Below are positions 1-7,579 of a stretch of 9,172 nucleotides of DNA, piece after piece. The number at the start of each line of letters is the position of its first letter. The stretch's first letter is position 1. The stretch comes from an uncultured bacterium (lineage in GTDB: Bacteria; Verrucomicrobiota; Verrucomicrobiia; Opitutales; Intestinicryptomonadaceae). Position numbers and translations under genes: made by a program. A model generated the notes under the pieces. The model was not told where the DNA came from and did not search any database. It was given only the letters and a program-made list of their open reading frames with translations. The stretch spans positions 1-9,172 of the forward strand of contig CAJMOT010000094.1 of the NCBI GenBank assembly GCA_905214995.1. The letters run 5' to 3'.

Positions 1-72
1 CCCAAACGCGTCCGCGCGCGCCCCGCAGCCGAGCTCTATCGCGTCCGCCAAGCCTGGGGGAATCTCCGTCAC
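1..72 (-). CDS. N-terminal fragment of a third chemosensory-operon gene, possibly a CheR-type (WspC-like) methyltransferase
   Basis: Only 24 codons lie inside the window. The reading frame begins with GTG at 72-70, which overlaps the TGA stop of the CheW-type gene by 4 bases (GTGA), and it stays open to the window edge. The peptide begins MTEIPPGLADAIELGCGARA. That is too short to identify a family by itself. The call rests on gene order: in Wsp operons the receptor and first CheW adaptor are followed by wspC, a CheR-like methyltransferase that methylates the receptor's signalling domain. The short acidic, helical start is compatible with a CheR N-terminal helix domain but does not prove it. 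Another CheW, a CheA or an unrelated gene is possible. The translational overlap makes a real start here likely; the function is a guess. Confidence 0.45.
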   Translation of the reverse strand, partial: MTEIPPGLADAIELGCGARADAFG

Positions 73-512
73 GGATAAAACAGCCCCAATATTTCGGCGG
101 CGATCCCCGAGCGCGCAAGCCTGCCGATCTCCACAATCTGCGCGAGCCTTTCTCCGACGGGAAACACCCCGCCGGCGAAAGAGCCGCCTGCGGACGGGGT
201 TATCTCGGAATCTCCGATTTCCGCGACGCCCGTCACGCGCTCCGCTATGAGCGCAACCAGCCCCTCGCGCCCTCCCGCCGACATTTTTACGAGCATATAG
301 CGGGTGCTGAAAATGCGCTCGGACGGGCGGGAGCACACGAGAATCGAGAGGTCAACCGCCGGCGCCGCAGCTCCCCTGTAATTGAAAACGCCCGCTATCC
401 ACTCCGGCGCGCCCTGCACGGCGCGGAGCTTGACTGCGGGAATGACGGTCTCTATCAGGCGCGCGTCCGCGCCCCACAGCCGCCCGTCCATTTCAAAGAG
501 AACCGCGAGCAT
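69..512 (-). CDS. CheW-like adaptor protein (WspB-like)
   Basis: This encodes a 147-residue single-domain CheW-type scaffold. Such proteins join a chemoreceptor tip to a CheA-type histidine kinase at the inner face of the membrane. The CheW fold is visible throughout: an N-terminal beta strand (LAVLFEMDG), the region around residues 25-50 ending in the conserved GVFNYRG motif, a following VDLS strand, a hydrophobic strand with STRYMLVK, and a second half with LIAERVTGV and a C-terminal IVEIGRLA segment. The combination of NYRG with a downstream STR segment and a short C-terminus ending in LFYP resembles WspB more than the CheW of flagellar chemotaxis. The ATG overlaps the receptor stop by one base (TGATG), and GGGGGAG lies 8 bases upstream as a possible ribosome binding site. 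Translational coupling to the receptor is therefore likely. CheW-family membership is secure; WspB orthology is an inference. Confidence 0.88.
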   Translation of the reverse strand: MLAVLFEMDGRLWGADARLIETVIPAVKLRAVQGAPEWIAGVFNYRGAAAPAVDLSILVCSRPSERIFSTRYMLVKMSAGGREGLVALIAERVTGVAEIGDSEITPSAGGSFAGGVFPVGERLAQIVEIGRLARSGIAAEILGLFYP

Positions 513-2749
513 CAGCGACGCTCCCCCAGCTTGAATTTTGATATTTCCGCCTCGAGGGAGGCCATTGCCTCGCGCATCTGCGAGCGGCTCTCGGAGACCT
601 GCCTTAGCAGCGCGCCCGCCTGACGCACGCCGTCGTTGAGCGAGCTCATCGCCTCGCTTATCTGCGACACCCCCGCCGTCTGGGAGTTCATGCCCTCCGT
701 TAGGTTTTCGAGCTGCGGGGCTATTGACTGCATTTTGGTAATGATCGTGTCCATGCCGCCTATAATCCGCTCGACGTCGGAAACGCCCATGCGCACGTCC
801 TCGGCGAATTTGTCCATTTCAGACACGCCCGCGGTCACCGCGTTCTGCATGTCCCTGACGATGGTTTCGATGTCGCTCGTGGCGAGGGCGGTCTGGTCGG
901 CGAGCCTGCCTATTTCGCGCGCGACAACCGAAAACCCGAGCCCGTATGCGCCCGCCTTTTCCGCCTCTATGGAGGCGTTGAGCGACAGCATGTTTGTCTC
1001 GTCGGCGACTTTTGAAATTGCCACAACCACCGCGTTTATGTTGTTGGCCCTCTCGCTTATTATCGCGAGCCTCTTGGCTATCGACGACGTGCTGGCCGAA
1101 AGCGTCTGCATCGTCTTTTCCACCGCGGAGAGTTGCGCCCTGCCGTCCTCGGCAGTCTCGGAGCTCTTGGAAGCCCCGTCGTAAAGCGTTTCCACGGTTT
1201 TGGCGAGCTCCGCGCTCGTGGAGGTTATCTGCTTCACGGCGGCGGAGATCTCGCCCGTGGACGAGCAGAAATTCTGTATGCTTTCCTCGTACTCCGCGGA
1301 GGCCTTGTCCACGCTCGACGAATACGCCGAAACCCTGCGCGCCGAGTGGGAAACCCTCGATACCAGCGAGCGCAGATTGGATACCATGTGCGCCATGGAA
1401 GTCATCAGCCTGCGCGTCTCGTCGGAGGAATTTTCCGACACGGGAATTTCGATGTCGAGCCTGCCGGCGGCGATTTCCTCGGCGGCGGCGCTGGCTTTTG
1501 ACACCCTCGAAAGCGTCCTTCCGGAGAGCGCGAGCGCGGCCAACATCGCGAGCGCGAAAACCCCGAGCCCCGCCATTTCGCCCGCTATCGCCGAATACGC
1601 CGGCGCCATCAGCTCGGAGCGCGGCGCAATCTGAACCATCACCCAGTTGCCGGGGCGTATCACGGCGTGGGCGACGCAATAGGCCCTTCCGGTCTGCGGG
1701 TCGGCAAAGTACGCCGCCTGCCGGTCCCCGCCCGCCTCCATCGAGCTCTTGGACATCTCAACCGCCGACCTCAGCAGGTCGCGGTACACCGTGCCGTATT
1801 TGGATAGGTCGCCCCTTGCGGCGCCCGACGGGTCGCGCGCAAACTGCCCGTCCCTCGAGCGCAAAAGCCCCATGACGAACGCGCCGTTTTCGTCGGTGTA
1901 GAGATCGTCTATGTGGGCGGTGCGCAGGGCGCTGTTTTTCGTCGCGGCGATTATCCGAGACTGCGAGCTTATCAGAAAAATCTCGCTTCCCGGAAACGTT
2001 TTGAGCGACGACACCAAATCGGAAATTCTCGCGAGGTCGCGGTCGAACGCCATCTGGCCGGAAAAATTGCCCTCGAACATTATCGGGGCGGAGTATTCCA
2101 CCATCAGCGTCCTGTTGTTGTAAAGGTACGGCTCGGTGATGACGTAGCCCTCCTTGTCGCCCGACTCTATCTTCTTTTTCAGGCCCGCATAGTACATGGA
2201 AGTATCCATGTCGCGCAACGGCTCGATAAAGAGATCGGACGCATCCGCCCTATTCCAGTAGGCGAGAAACCTTCCGCCCTCCGTCCTGCCGAGCCACTCG
2301 TCCACCGTGACTTTGGTCGGGTTCGACCTGAGCCCGTAGGCGTCTATGCCGCCGCCGGATGATATTTCCGCGGCGTCGCGCATATTTTTAAGCCCCCTCT
2401 CGGTCTTGGCGTCGTTGAAGTCCGCGTTGGGCTCGTACCCGACGCTCGCGCCGGCGAACGACGGAAAGATTTCGAGGAGATCGCGGATGTACGCGACGTT
2501 TTCGGAGCGGCTGCCGAACCAAACCTCGCCCGCCGCCGCCGCCGCCCGCGCTATCGAAACCCCCTGGACGTTTTCCTTCGAGACCTGTTCGGCCGCAAGC
2601 TTCGTGTCCGCGATAAACTTCGCCTCGGAAAGCGACTTGAACGCCGAATAGTTGTCTAGGCAGTTGAACGCCGTCATCGCCAAGTCCGCGAGGAAAACCG
2701 GCAGAACCACAAAAACCAGTATTTTCGTCCTTATCTTCATATTCGCCAT
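512..2749 (-). CDS. methyl-accepting chemotaxis protein with Cache sensor (WspA-like)
   Basis: This is a 745-residue transmembrane chemoreceptor. The first membrane helix spans about residues 9-28. A large periplasmic domain (about 30-385) follows, with Cache-type features such as GYVITEPYLY and EYSAPI near 201-223. The second membrane helix is about 391-410, a HAMP linker about 410-463, and a long coiled-coil signalling domain about 490-715. The hairpin tip (about 577-620) reads SKVADETNMLSLNASIEAE, then GLGFSVVAREI and RLADQT. This is the tip that contacts CheW and CheA, and its NMLSLNASIEAEKAG form is typical of WspA. WspA senses surface contact in Pseudomonas and drives a CheA-type kinase that activates a diguanylate cyclase; the ligand here is unknown. 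There is no C-terminal pentapeptide for tethering CheR. The start could instead be the ATG at 2740 (MKIRTKIL); neither start has a clear ribosome binding site. It is the first gene of the operon. Confidence 0.93.
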   Translation of the reverse strand: MANMKIRTKILVFVVLPVFLADLAMTAFNCLDNYSAFKSLSEAKFIADTKLAAEQVSKENVQGVSIARAAAAAGEVWFGSRSENVAYIRDLLEIFPSFAGASVGYEPNADFNDAKTERGLKNMRDAAEISSGGGIDAYGLRSNPTKVTVDEWLGRTEGGRFLAYWNRADASDLFIEPLRDMDTSMYYAGLKKKIESGDKEGYVITEPYLYNNRTLMVEYSAPIMFEGNFSGQMAFDRDLARISDLVSSLKTFPGSEIFLISSQSRIIAATKNSALRTAHIDDLYTDENGAFVMGLLRSRDGQFARDPSGAARGDLSKYGTVYRDLLRSAVEMSKSSMEAGGDRQAAYFADPQTGRAYCVAHAVIRPGNWVMVQIAPRSELMAPAYSAIAGEMAGLGVFALAMLAALALSGRTLSRVSKASAAAEEIAAGRLDIEIPVSENSSDETRRLMTSMAHMVSNLRSLVSRVSHSARRVSAYSSSVDKASAEYEESIQNFCSSTGEISAAVKQITSTSAELAKTVETLYDGASKSSETAEDGRAQLSAVEKTMQTLSASTSSIAKRLAIISERANNINAVVVAISKVADETNMLSLNASIEAEKAGAYGLGFSVVAREIGRLADQTALATSDIETIVRDMQNAVTAGVSEMDKFAEDVRMGVSDVERIIGGMDTIITKMQSIAPQLENLTEGMNSQTAGVSQISEAMSSLNDGVRQAGALLRQVSESRSQMREAMASLEAEISKFKLGERR

Positions 2750-2876
2750 GCGCGGGAGGGAACCGCCGGCGGAATCCCCCGAGCGCGCCGCCTCCGTTTA
2801 TTTCGCGCCTTAATCTAATTCCGAATCCGCGCCTTGCAAGATTTTTCGCAGGCGGGGAAAGCCTCCCAAAGCGCGT
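2750..2876. other. intergenic gap between thuA-like gene and receptor operon
   Basis: This 127-base gap should hold the end of the thuA-like transcript and the promoter of the receptor operon. On the minus strand an imperfect hairpin (arms at 2848-2854 and 2830-2837) follows the thuA-like stop but has no T-tract after it. A weak promoter-like pair, TTCGGA and AATAAA 17 bases apart, lies within about 2798-2826 on the minus strand, but it matches the consensus poorly. Neither is strong enough for a separate feature. Confidence 0.3.
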
Positions 2877-3830
2877 TCAGCGCGGCCACGCTGCGGCGGC
2901 TTTCTTCCAGTCCGAAAAATACCCCTCGTAGTCCGGACGCTTGGGCTTTTTGATTTTTGCCGCGATTTCGTCGAGCGACGGGCATTTTGCGTCGAATCCC
3001 CCCTCCGGTATGTCGATTTTCGCGAGCCACGCGACGGCGTTGAGGACGAGCTTCCGGAAGTCCGGGTGGGCGAGGGTCCAAACCGCGTGCCCGCCCGTGC
3101 ATCCGAAGCCGCGCGTGGAATTCGGGTTTTCGCAGAGCCAGAAAATCGCCTCCTCCCTGCCGAGGTTTTTGCGCACGAACTCGTTGCCGGAATTCGGCCC
3201 GAACCTTCGCTTGCGCACCTTGTCGGGCGGAACGACGACCGCGAGGTTCGTTATCTTCTGCCCGGGGTTTTCCGAAAACTTCATGTTGAAATGCCACTCG
3301 TCGTAGATCTCGAACGGGCGGACGCCGCGCGCTGCGGCGCAGTCGGCGAACTTTTCAAACTTGGCGTCGTAGTACGGGTTTACCGACCAGTGCGTCTGGT
3401 AGTGGCCGCCTATGAGAGAGTCGAGAATCGCGGCGTTTTGCGCGCCGCCCTCGCCGTCGCCGAACATCAGCGCGTAGTGGAACACCCCGAAGGACGCGCC
3501 CCTGTCGTTCAGGCTTTTAAGATATTCCATCTTGCCTTTCAGGGGGTGGGACGCCTCGCCCTCCCCGAACACGACGACGGCGTCGCTGCCGGCCGCCTCC
3601 TCTATTTTGCCGCCGGCGGCGAGGTTGACGAACTTCACGTCCGCCTTTCCCGCGAGAGCCTCGCGGAGCATTCCGGTGACGAGCTCGCCCATTATCTCGT
3701 TTTCGTGGTCACCCCAATAGTGCACGGAACCTCCGGAAACCACGGATATTTTCTTCTTCGGCTCCGGCGCGCACGCGCACAGGGCGGCGCAGGCCAGAAA
3801 GCAGGCGGCGAACTTTGCAAGATATTTCAT
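2877..3830 (-). CDS. ThuA-like domain lipoprotein
   Basis: This encodes 317 residues. The N-terminus (MKYLAKFAACFLACAALCAC) is a lipoprotein signal peptide with a probable lipobox LCAC, giving lipidated Cys20 followed by Ala. The mature protein would sit on the periplasmic side of a membrane, probably the outer one. The rest is one ThuA-like (trehalose-utilisation, glutamine-amidotransferase-like) domain: SVHYWGDHENE at 35-45, GVFHYA at 115-120, GGHYQTHWSVNP at 141-152, DEWHFNMKF at 177-185, and a closing block with RGFGCTGGHAVWT (240-252) and DFRKLVLNAVAWLA. This HWSVNP/DEW/GFGxTGGH pattern is characteristic of the large ThuA-like family in Planctomycetes and Verrucomicrobia. Its enzymatic role is not established; carbohydrate metabolism is the usual suggestion. 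The ATG at 3830 is preferred over an upstream in-frame ATG at 3902 because it gives a signal peptide and has AAGGA six bases upstream, partly inside the perfect palindrome AGGAATTCCT (3831-3840). Confidence 0.85.
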   Translation of the reverse strand: MKYLAKFAACFLACAALCACAPEPKKKISVVSGGSVHYWGDHENEIMGELVTGMLREALAGKADVKFVNLAAGGKIEEAAGSDAVVVFGEGEASHPLKGKMEYLKSLNDRGASFGVFHYALMFGDGEGGAQNAAILDSLIGGHYQTHWSVNPYYDAKFEKFADCAAARGVRPFEIYDEWHFNMKFSENPGQKITNLAVVVPPDKVRKRRFGPNSGNEFVRKNLGREEAIFWLCENPNSTRGFGCTGGHAVWTLAHPDFRKLVLNAVAWLAKIDIPEGGFDAKCPSLDEIAAKIKKPKRPDYEGYFSDWKKAAAAWPR

Positions 3831-3883
3831 AGGAATTCCTTGAATTTTCCCGAACCGGCGCGCGTTTGCGAGAAAATTCCTCG

Positions 3884-3910
3884 AAAAAAAACGCTCCGAC
3901 AAGCTCAGCG
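3884..3910 (-). terminator. weak hairpin plus U-tract in the thuA-like leader
   Basis: On the minus strand a short imperfect hairpin (3910-3892; CGCU paired with AGCG, a two-base GG bulge, two more pairs and a five-base GCUUG loop) is followed directly by eight Us. This has the layout of an intrinsic terminator but a weak stem. It lies upstream of the thuA-like gene, so it would either block transcription entering from the right or act as an attenuator in the leader. It could also be chance. Confidence 0.25.
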
Positions 3911-3939
3911 CGCGGCGGCGGGCGGAAGCCGGAATTTCG

Positions 3940-3969
3940 TTGCCATTTGCGCGCGGCGCGCCCTATTAT
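3940..3969 (+). promoter_or_regulatory. putative sigma-70-type promoter for the trkA operon
   Basis: TTGCCA (3940-3945) and TATTAT (3964-3969) are separated by 18 bases. They match the TTGACA and TATAAT consensus at five of six positions each. Transcription would be expected to start near 3976, only about four bases before the trkA ATG at 3980. That start codon has no Shine-Dalgarno sequence upstream, which fits an almost leaderless transcript. The prediction is by eye only. Confidence 0.5.
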
Positions 3970-3979
3970 GTGCGCGCTT

Positions 3980-5329
3980 ATGAAAATCATAGTAGCAGGC
4001 GCCGGCGACGTCGGGCATTACCTCTGCCAGGTTTTGAGCGAGGACGGGCACGCCGTCACGCTGATAGAATCGGAGGATTCGACCGCCGACGAAGTCGAGG
4101 AGCGCCTCGACGTGCGCGTGGTGCGCGGCAACGGCGCGTCCGCGCTGTGCCTCTCAAAGGCGGGGGCGGAATCGTGCGACTTCTTCATGGCGATGACCGC
4201 CCACGACCAGCTCAACATCGTCGCGTGTTCGCTTGCCGCAAGCCTCGGCGCAAAGACAACAATCGCGAGGGTGCACGACCAGGTGTACGCCGACGCGTCG
4301 GTTGTAAACTACCAAAAGCACTTCAACATAGGCGTTCTCATAAATCCGGAGGCGCTGACCGCGGTAGAGCTCGCAAAGCATGTTCGCAATCCTGAGAGAA
4401 TGGCGTTCGAGGACTTCGCGAGGGGGGCGATAGAGCTTCAAGAAATGGAAATTTCTCCCGAAGCTAAGGCGGCGGGCGTCGCGCTGAAAGACCTGTCGCT
4501 CGACGCGGGGATAAGGATAGGGTACGTCGAGCGCGCGGGCGAGCTCATAGTTCCGCGCGCCGACACCGTATTGCGCGCCGGAGACAAGGCCACGGTGATA
4601 GGCACCCCCGAAACGCTCTTAAAATGCCGCAAGATATTTTCGAGCATTTCTCCGAGCTCGCGCAGGATAGTTTTGTACGGCGCGACTGAAACCGCGGTCT
4701 CCGTGATAAGGCGACTGAGCGACCGCCGCTTCAAAATCCGCGTGATAGAGCCCGACATCGAAAAGTGCAAGGATATCGCCGAGGCGTTCCCGAGCGTGAC
4801 CGTGATAAACGGCAGCGCGACGAGCCTGCGCCTGCTCGAAGAGGAGCAGATAGGCGACGCCGACTATTTCATGGCGTGCACCAAGGACGACGAGGAAAAC
4901 GTCATGACGTGCCTGCAAGCCAAAAAGCTCGGGGTGGCGCACGTGGAGCTCGTAATAAACAAGCCGGACTACGAGCAGGTTTTGCAGAACATAAGCGGAT
5001 TTTTGAACTTCGAGTCGATAGTCTCCCCCAGAAGGGTGACGGTTTCGGAAATCAAAAAGCTCGTCACCGACAAGAACTATTCCGCAATAGGCTCGCTGCG
5101 CGGGGGTTCGATAGAGTTCGTGGAGCTGAAAGTCGGCGCGGGCTCCCCCGCCGTGGGGCGCCCCCTGCGCGACCTCCGGCTGCCGCCCGCGTGCATCATT
5201 GCCGCAATAGTGAACGGCTCCGGCGCGAAAGTCCCGGGGGCGTCGGACTCCGTGTCCGCCGACGACAGGCTCATCGTCATTCTCGAAAAGCGGATGGCTC
5301 CCGAAGTCGTCAAAATGTTCGTGAAATAG
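3980..5329 (+). CDS. trkA: Trk system potassium uptake protein TrkA
   Basis: This encodes 449 residues, about the usual TrkA length. TrkA is the cytoplasmic, nucleotide-binding regulatory subunit that gates the potassium translocator TrkH. It has the expected duplicated layout: RCK_N (Rossmann) domain one from residue 1 with GAGDVG at 7-12 and the ribose-binding acidic residue E30, an RCK_C domain around 150-215, RCK_N two from about 228, and a second RCK_C from about 370 to the end. The second nucleotide-binding loop reads GATETA (234-239) instead of a glycine-rich GxGxxG, so this half may bind nucleotide poorly. The chosen ATG places the first beta strand (MKIIVAGAG) at the N-terminus as in the family; an upstream ATG at 3968 would add only MCAL. 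It is the first gene of the plus-strand operon, with trkH starting four bases after its stop. Confidence 0.95.
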   Translation: MKIIVAGAGDVGHYLCQVLSEDGHAVTLIESEDSTADEVEERLDVRVVRGNGASALCLSKAGAESCDFFMAMTAHDQLNIVACSLAASLGAKTTIARVHDQVYADASVVNYQKHFNIGVLINPEALTAVELAKHVRNPERMAFEDFARGAIELQEMEISPEAKAAGVALKDLSLDAGIRIGYVERAGELIVPRADTVLRAGDKATVIGTPETLLKCRKIFSSISPSSRRIVLYGATETAVSVIRRLSDRRFKIRVIEPDIEKCKDIAEAFPSVTVINGSATSLRLLEEEQIGDADYFMACTKDDEENVMTCLQAKKLGVAHVELVINKPDYEQVLQNISGFLNFESIVSPRRVTVSEIKKLVTDKNYSAIGSLRGGSIEFVELKVGAGSPAVGRPLRDLRLPPACIIAAIVNGSGAKVPGASDSVSADDRLIVILEKRMAPEVVKMFVK

Positions 5330-5333
5330 CCGA

Positions 5334-6815
5334 ATGAATTACCCCGTCATACTGAAAGTCCTTTCGATGCTGTTCGCGATAATGGCGCTCGCGTTTTCTC
5401 TGAGCGCGGGGGTTTCGCTGTTTTACTACGCGGACTCGCCGCTCGAGGGCGAGGCAATGCCCGCGTGGATTTCAATAATCGCGCTGTCAGTGCTGCTGGC
5501 TTTCGCGTTTTTCCTCCCGAGCCGCACGGCGTCCGGAAAGATTTTCAAGAAGGAGGCGATGTGCATAGTGGGCGTCGGCTGGACGCTCGCCTCGCTGCTC
5601 GGGGCGGCGCCCTACGTTATGATTGTCGACGCCGCGTTCGCCGACGCGTTTTTCGAGTCCGCAAGCGGCCTTACCACTACGGGGGCTTCCGTTTTCGGCG
5701 ACTATTCCGACTTCCCGCGCAGCCTGATGTTCTGGCGGTGCCTCTCCCACTGGATAGGCGGCCTCGGCGTCGTCGTGTTCTTCGTGGCGATACTGTCGTT
5801 TCTGGGGCCCGACGGCAGGGTTCTGTACTCCCGCGAGGCAAGCGCGGCCTCCGGCGGCGGAATGGAGACGGAGAGGATACAGTCGGCGGCCCTGAAAATC
5901 ATGGGGGTGTACGCCGCGATTTCGCTCGTGTGCACGCTCAGCTTCAAGCTCTGCGGCATGGGGTGGTACGACGCCGTATGCCACATGCTCTCGACCGTGG
6001 CAACCGGCGGGTTCAGCGTGTACGAGGACAGCATCGCGCACTACGACAGCCTGACGGTATATTGGGTGGTGGCGATATTTATGTTCGTCGGCGGCGTGAG
6101 CTTTTCCGTGCCGATGTTTCTGGCCGCGGGACAATTCCGGCGCGCCCTGCAAAACACGGAGCTGAAGCTTTACGCGGCGATTCTCGCAATCGCGTCCGTC
6201 GCAATGGCGGCCTTCATGTGCGCCCAGCCCGGCGCCGCGGAATCCCCGTGGCGAACGTTCACTTACAGCGCGTTCAACGCAGTCTCCGTGATGACGACAA
6301 CGGGCTTTATGTGCGACGACTACCAGAAGTGGCTGCCGATGACCCATTCGGTATTCTTCGCGCTGATGCTGATAGGCGGATGCTCGGGCTCGACGTCTGG
6401 CGGGATAAAGGTCTCGCGCCTCGCGCTGTCGTTTGCGCTATGCCGCAACCACATCGAAAAATCCTTCCGCCCGAGGGTCGTGCGCCCCGTAAAAATCAAC
6501 GGCAAAATCATAGGCGAGAGGGACGCCTTCGAGGTGCTCTCCTACATAACGCTCTACTGCCTCATAGCCGTGGCGTCGATTCTCGCTCTGTCGTTTCTGG
6601 AAACCGACCTCTCGCTCTCCGAATCCATAACGTCCGTGATAAGCTCGCTGAACAATATCGGCCCGGGATTCGACAGGGTCGGCCCCGCCGAAAACTACGG
6701 CTTTATGAACGGGGCGTCGAAAATATTTTTGGGAGTCCTGATGATAATGGGGCGTCTGGAATTCTACGCGATACTCGCGCTGTTTATGCCGTCCCTCTGG
6801 AAAAAATTTCAATGA
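5334..6815 (+). CDS. trkH: Trk system potassium uptake protein TrkH
   Basis: This encodes 493 residues of the potassium-translocating membrane subunit of the TrkH/TrkG/KtrB superfamily. It is a polytopic inner-membrane protein of four membrane-pore-membrane repeats. The four pore-loop filter segments can be read in order: GLTTTGAS (112-119), STVATGGFS (220-228), VMTTTGF (319-325) and SLNNIGPGF (438-446), each with the filter glycine present. The family signature GGCSGSTSGGIKVSR at 348-362 and the C-terminal MGRLEFY (472-478), which carries the conserved pore-facing arginine, are intact. It should work with TrkA encoded just upstream: TrkA binds nucleotides and opens TrkH. The ATG follows the trkA stop by four bases without a ribosome binding site, so coupling to trkA translation is likely. 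The stop overlaps the pdxJ start by four bases (ATGA). No truncation is visible. Confidence 0.96.
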   Translation: MNYPVILKVLSMLFAIMALAFSLSAGVSLFYYADSPLEGEAMPAWISIIALSVLLAFAFFLPSRTASGKIFKKEAMCIVGVGWTLASLLGAAPYVMIVDAAFADAFFESASGLTTTGASVFGDYSDFPRSLMFWRCLSHWIGGLGVVVFFVAILSFLGPDGRVLYSREASAASGGGMETERIQSAALKIMGVYAAISLVCTLSFKLCGMGWYDAVCHMLSTVATGGFSVYEDSIAHYDSLTVYWVVAIFMFVGGVSFSVPMFLAAGQFRRALQNTELKLYAAILAIASVAMAAFMCAQPGAAESPWRTFTYSAFNAVSVMTTTGFMCDDYQKWLPMTHSVFFALMLIGGCSGSTSGGIKVSRLALSFALCRNHIEKSFRPRVVRPVKINGKIIGERDAFEVLSYITLYCLIAVASILALSFLETDLSLSESITSVISSLNNIGPGFDRVGPAENYGFMNGASKIFLGVLMIMGRLEFYAILALFMPSLWKKFQ

Positions 6816-7579
6816 CCGCAAACATGACGAAACTCGGCGTGAACATAGACCACTCCGCGACGCTAAGGCAGGCCCGCTACCGCGGGACTCCCGCGGATTC
6901 GAAAATAATGGTGGAACCCGACCCCGCGGAAATCGCGCTCGCCGCGGAACGCGCCGGCGCGGACTCGATAACCGCCCACCTGCGCGAAGACAGGCGCCAC
7001 ATCCGCGACGCCGACATGTTCGCCCTGCGCGAGAGGATACGCACAAAACTCAACATGGAAATGGCGTGTTCCGAGGGCGTGATTTCGGTCGCTTTGAAAG
7101 TCCGCCCCGACTACGTGTGCCTCGTGCCTGAAAACAGGGAGGAGGTGACGACCGAGGGCGGGCTCGACGTGGCGGGCGAAACCGAAAAGGTCGCCTCCGC
7201 GATAGCGAGGCTGTCGGCGGCGGGCGCGGTGTGCTCCGCGTTCATAGACCCCGACGAGCGCCAGGTCGAAGCCGCAAAAGCCGCCGGAGCCGCCGTCGTT
7301 GAGCTCCACACGGGCGCATACGCCAACGCATGGGGAGACGCCTCCGAGACGCGCAGGCAGCTCGAAAGGCTCGCGCGGGCGGCGAAGCTCGCAAAGGCCT
7401 TGGGGCTTACGGTAAACTCGGGGCACGGTATAAACTACTCGAACATAGCCGCGCTGCTCCAAACCGCCGGCTTCAACGAGCTCAACATAGGCCACAGCAT
7501 AATCTGCCGCGCGCTGCTCGTCGGGATAGAACGCGCGGTGGAAGAGATGAAGGAGCTTATTGCGAAATATGGGAAGTGA
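6812..7579 (+). CDS. pdxJ: pyridoxine 5'-phosphate synthase PdxJ
   Basis: This encodes 255 residues of cytoplasmic PdxJ, which condenses 1-deoxy-D-xylulose 5-phosphate with 3-amino-2-oxopropyl phosphate to form pyridoxine 5'-phosphate in the DXP-dependent vitamin B6 pathway. Family blocks are intact: KLGVNIDHSATLRQAR (7-22), the active-site loop HLREDRRHI (56-64), NMEMA with its catalytic glutamate (81-85), ELHTGAYA (164-171), GHGINYSN (204-211) and the phosphate-binding NIGHSI (225-230). The length matches the family norm of about 240-260. The ATG at 6812 overlaps the trkH stop by four bases. A second in-frame ATG at 6824 (MTKLGVN) would give 251 residues and is an equally reasonable start by homology. 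The frame is also open upstream through trkH, but that part has no PdxJ similarity. The partner gene pdxA is not in the window. Confidence 0.96.
   Translation: MTANMTKLGVNIDHSATLRQARYRGTPADSKIMVEPDPAEIALAAERAGADSITAHLREDRRHIRDADMFALRERIRTKLNMEMACSEGVISVALKVRPDYVCLVPENREEVTTEGGLDVAGETEKVASAIARLSAAGAVCSAFIDPDERQVEAAKAAGAAVVELHTGAYANAWGDASETRRQLERLARAAKLAKALGLTVNSGHGINYSNIAALLQTAGFNELNIGHSIICRALLVGIERAVEEMKELIAKYGK

Larger units (their letters stand above)
3831..3979. other. divergent intergenic region between thuA-like gene and trkA
   Basis: This 149-base region separates two genes that point away from each other and should contain both promoters. It holds, from left to right, the palindrome AGGAATTCCT directly upstream of the thuA-like start, AT-rich GAATTTTCC and AAAATTCC stretches, an A8 run at 3884-3891 next to an imperfect hairpin, a very GC-rich stretch, and a promoter-like sequence facing trkA. 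No convincing promoter facing the thuA-like gene was found. Confidence 0.6.

Noticed and set aside
819..1875. Several long open frames on both strands inside the receptor gene
   Set aside because: They are rich in Arg, Pro and Ala, as expected for alternate frames of GC-rich DNA. The receptor frame accounts for the whole region with clear domains.
2830..2854. Imperfect hairpin after the thuA-like gene as an intrinsic terminator
   Set aside because: The stem has a bulge and there is no T-tract on the downstream minus-strand side, so it does not meet the usual pattern.
3066..3983. A 305-codon open frame opposite the thuA-like gene
   Set aside because: It is a high-GC shadow of the lipoprotein gene on the other strand. 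It has no recognisable domain, and the thuA-like frame has strong motifs and a signal peptide.
5465..6811. A plus-strand reading frame open through trkH and continuous with pdxJ
   Set aside because: It is trkH in another frame. The translation is arginine-rich and low in complexity without family motifs, and PdxJ similarity begins only at 6812.
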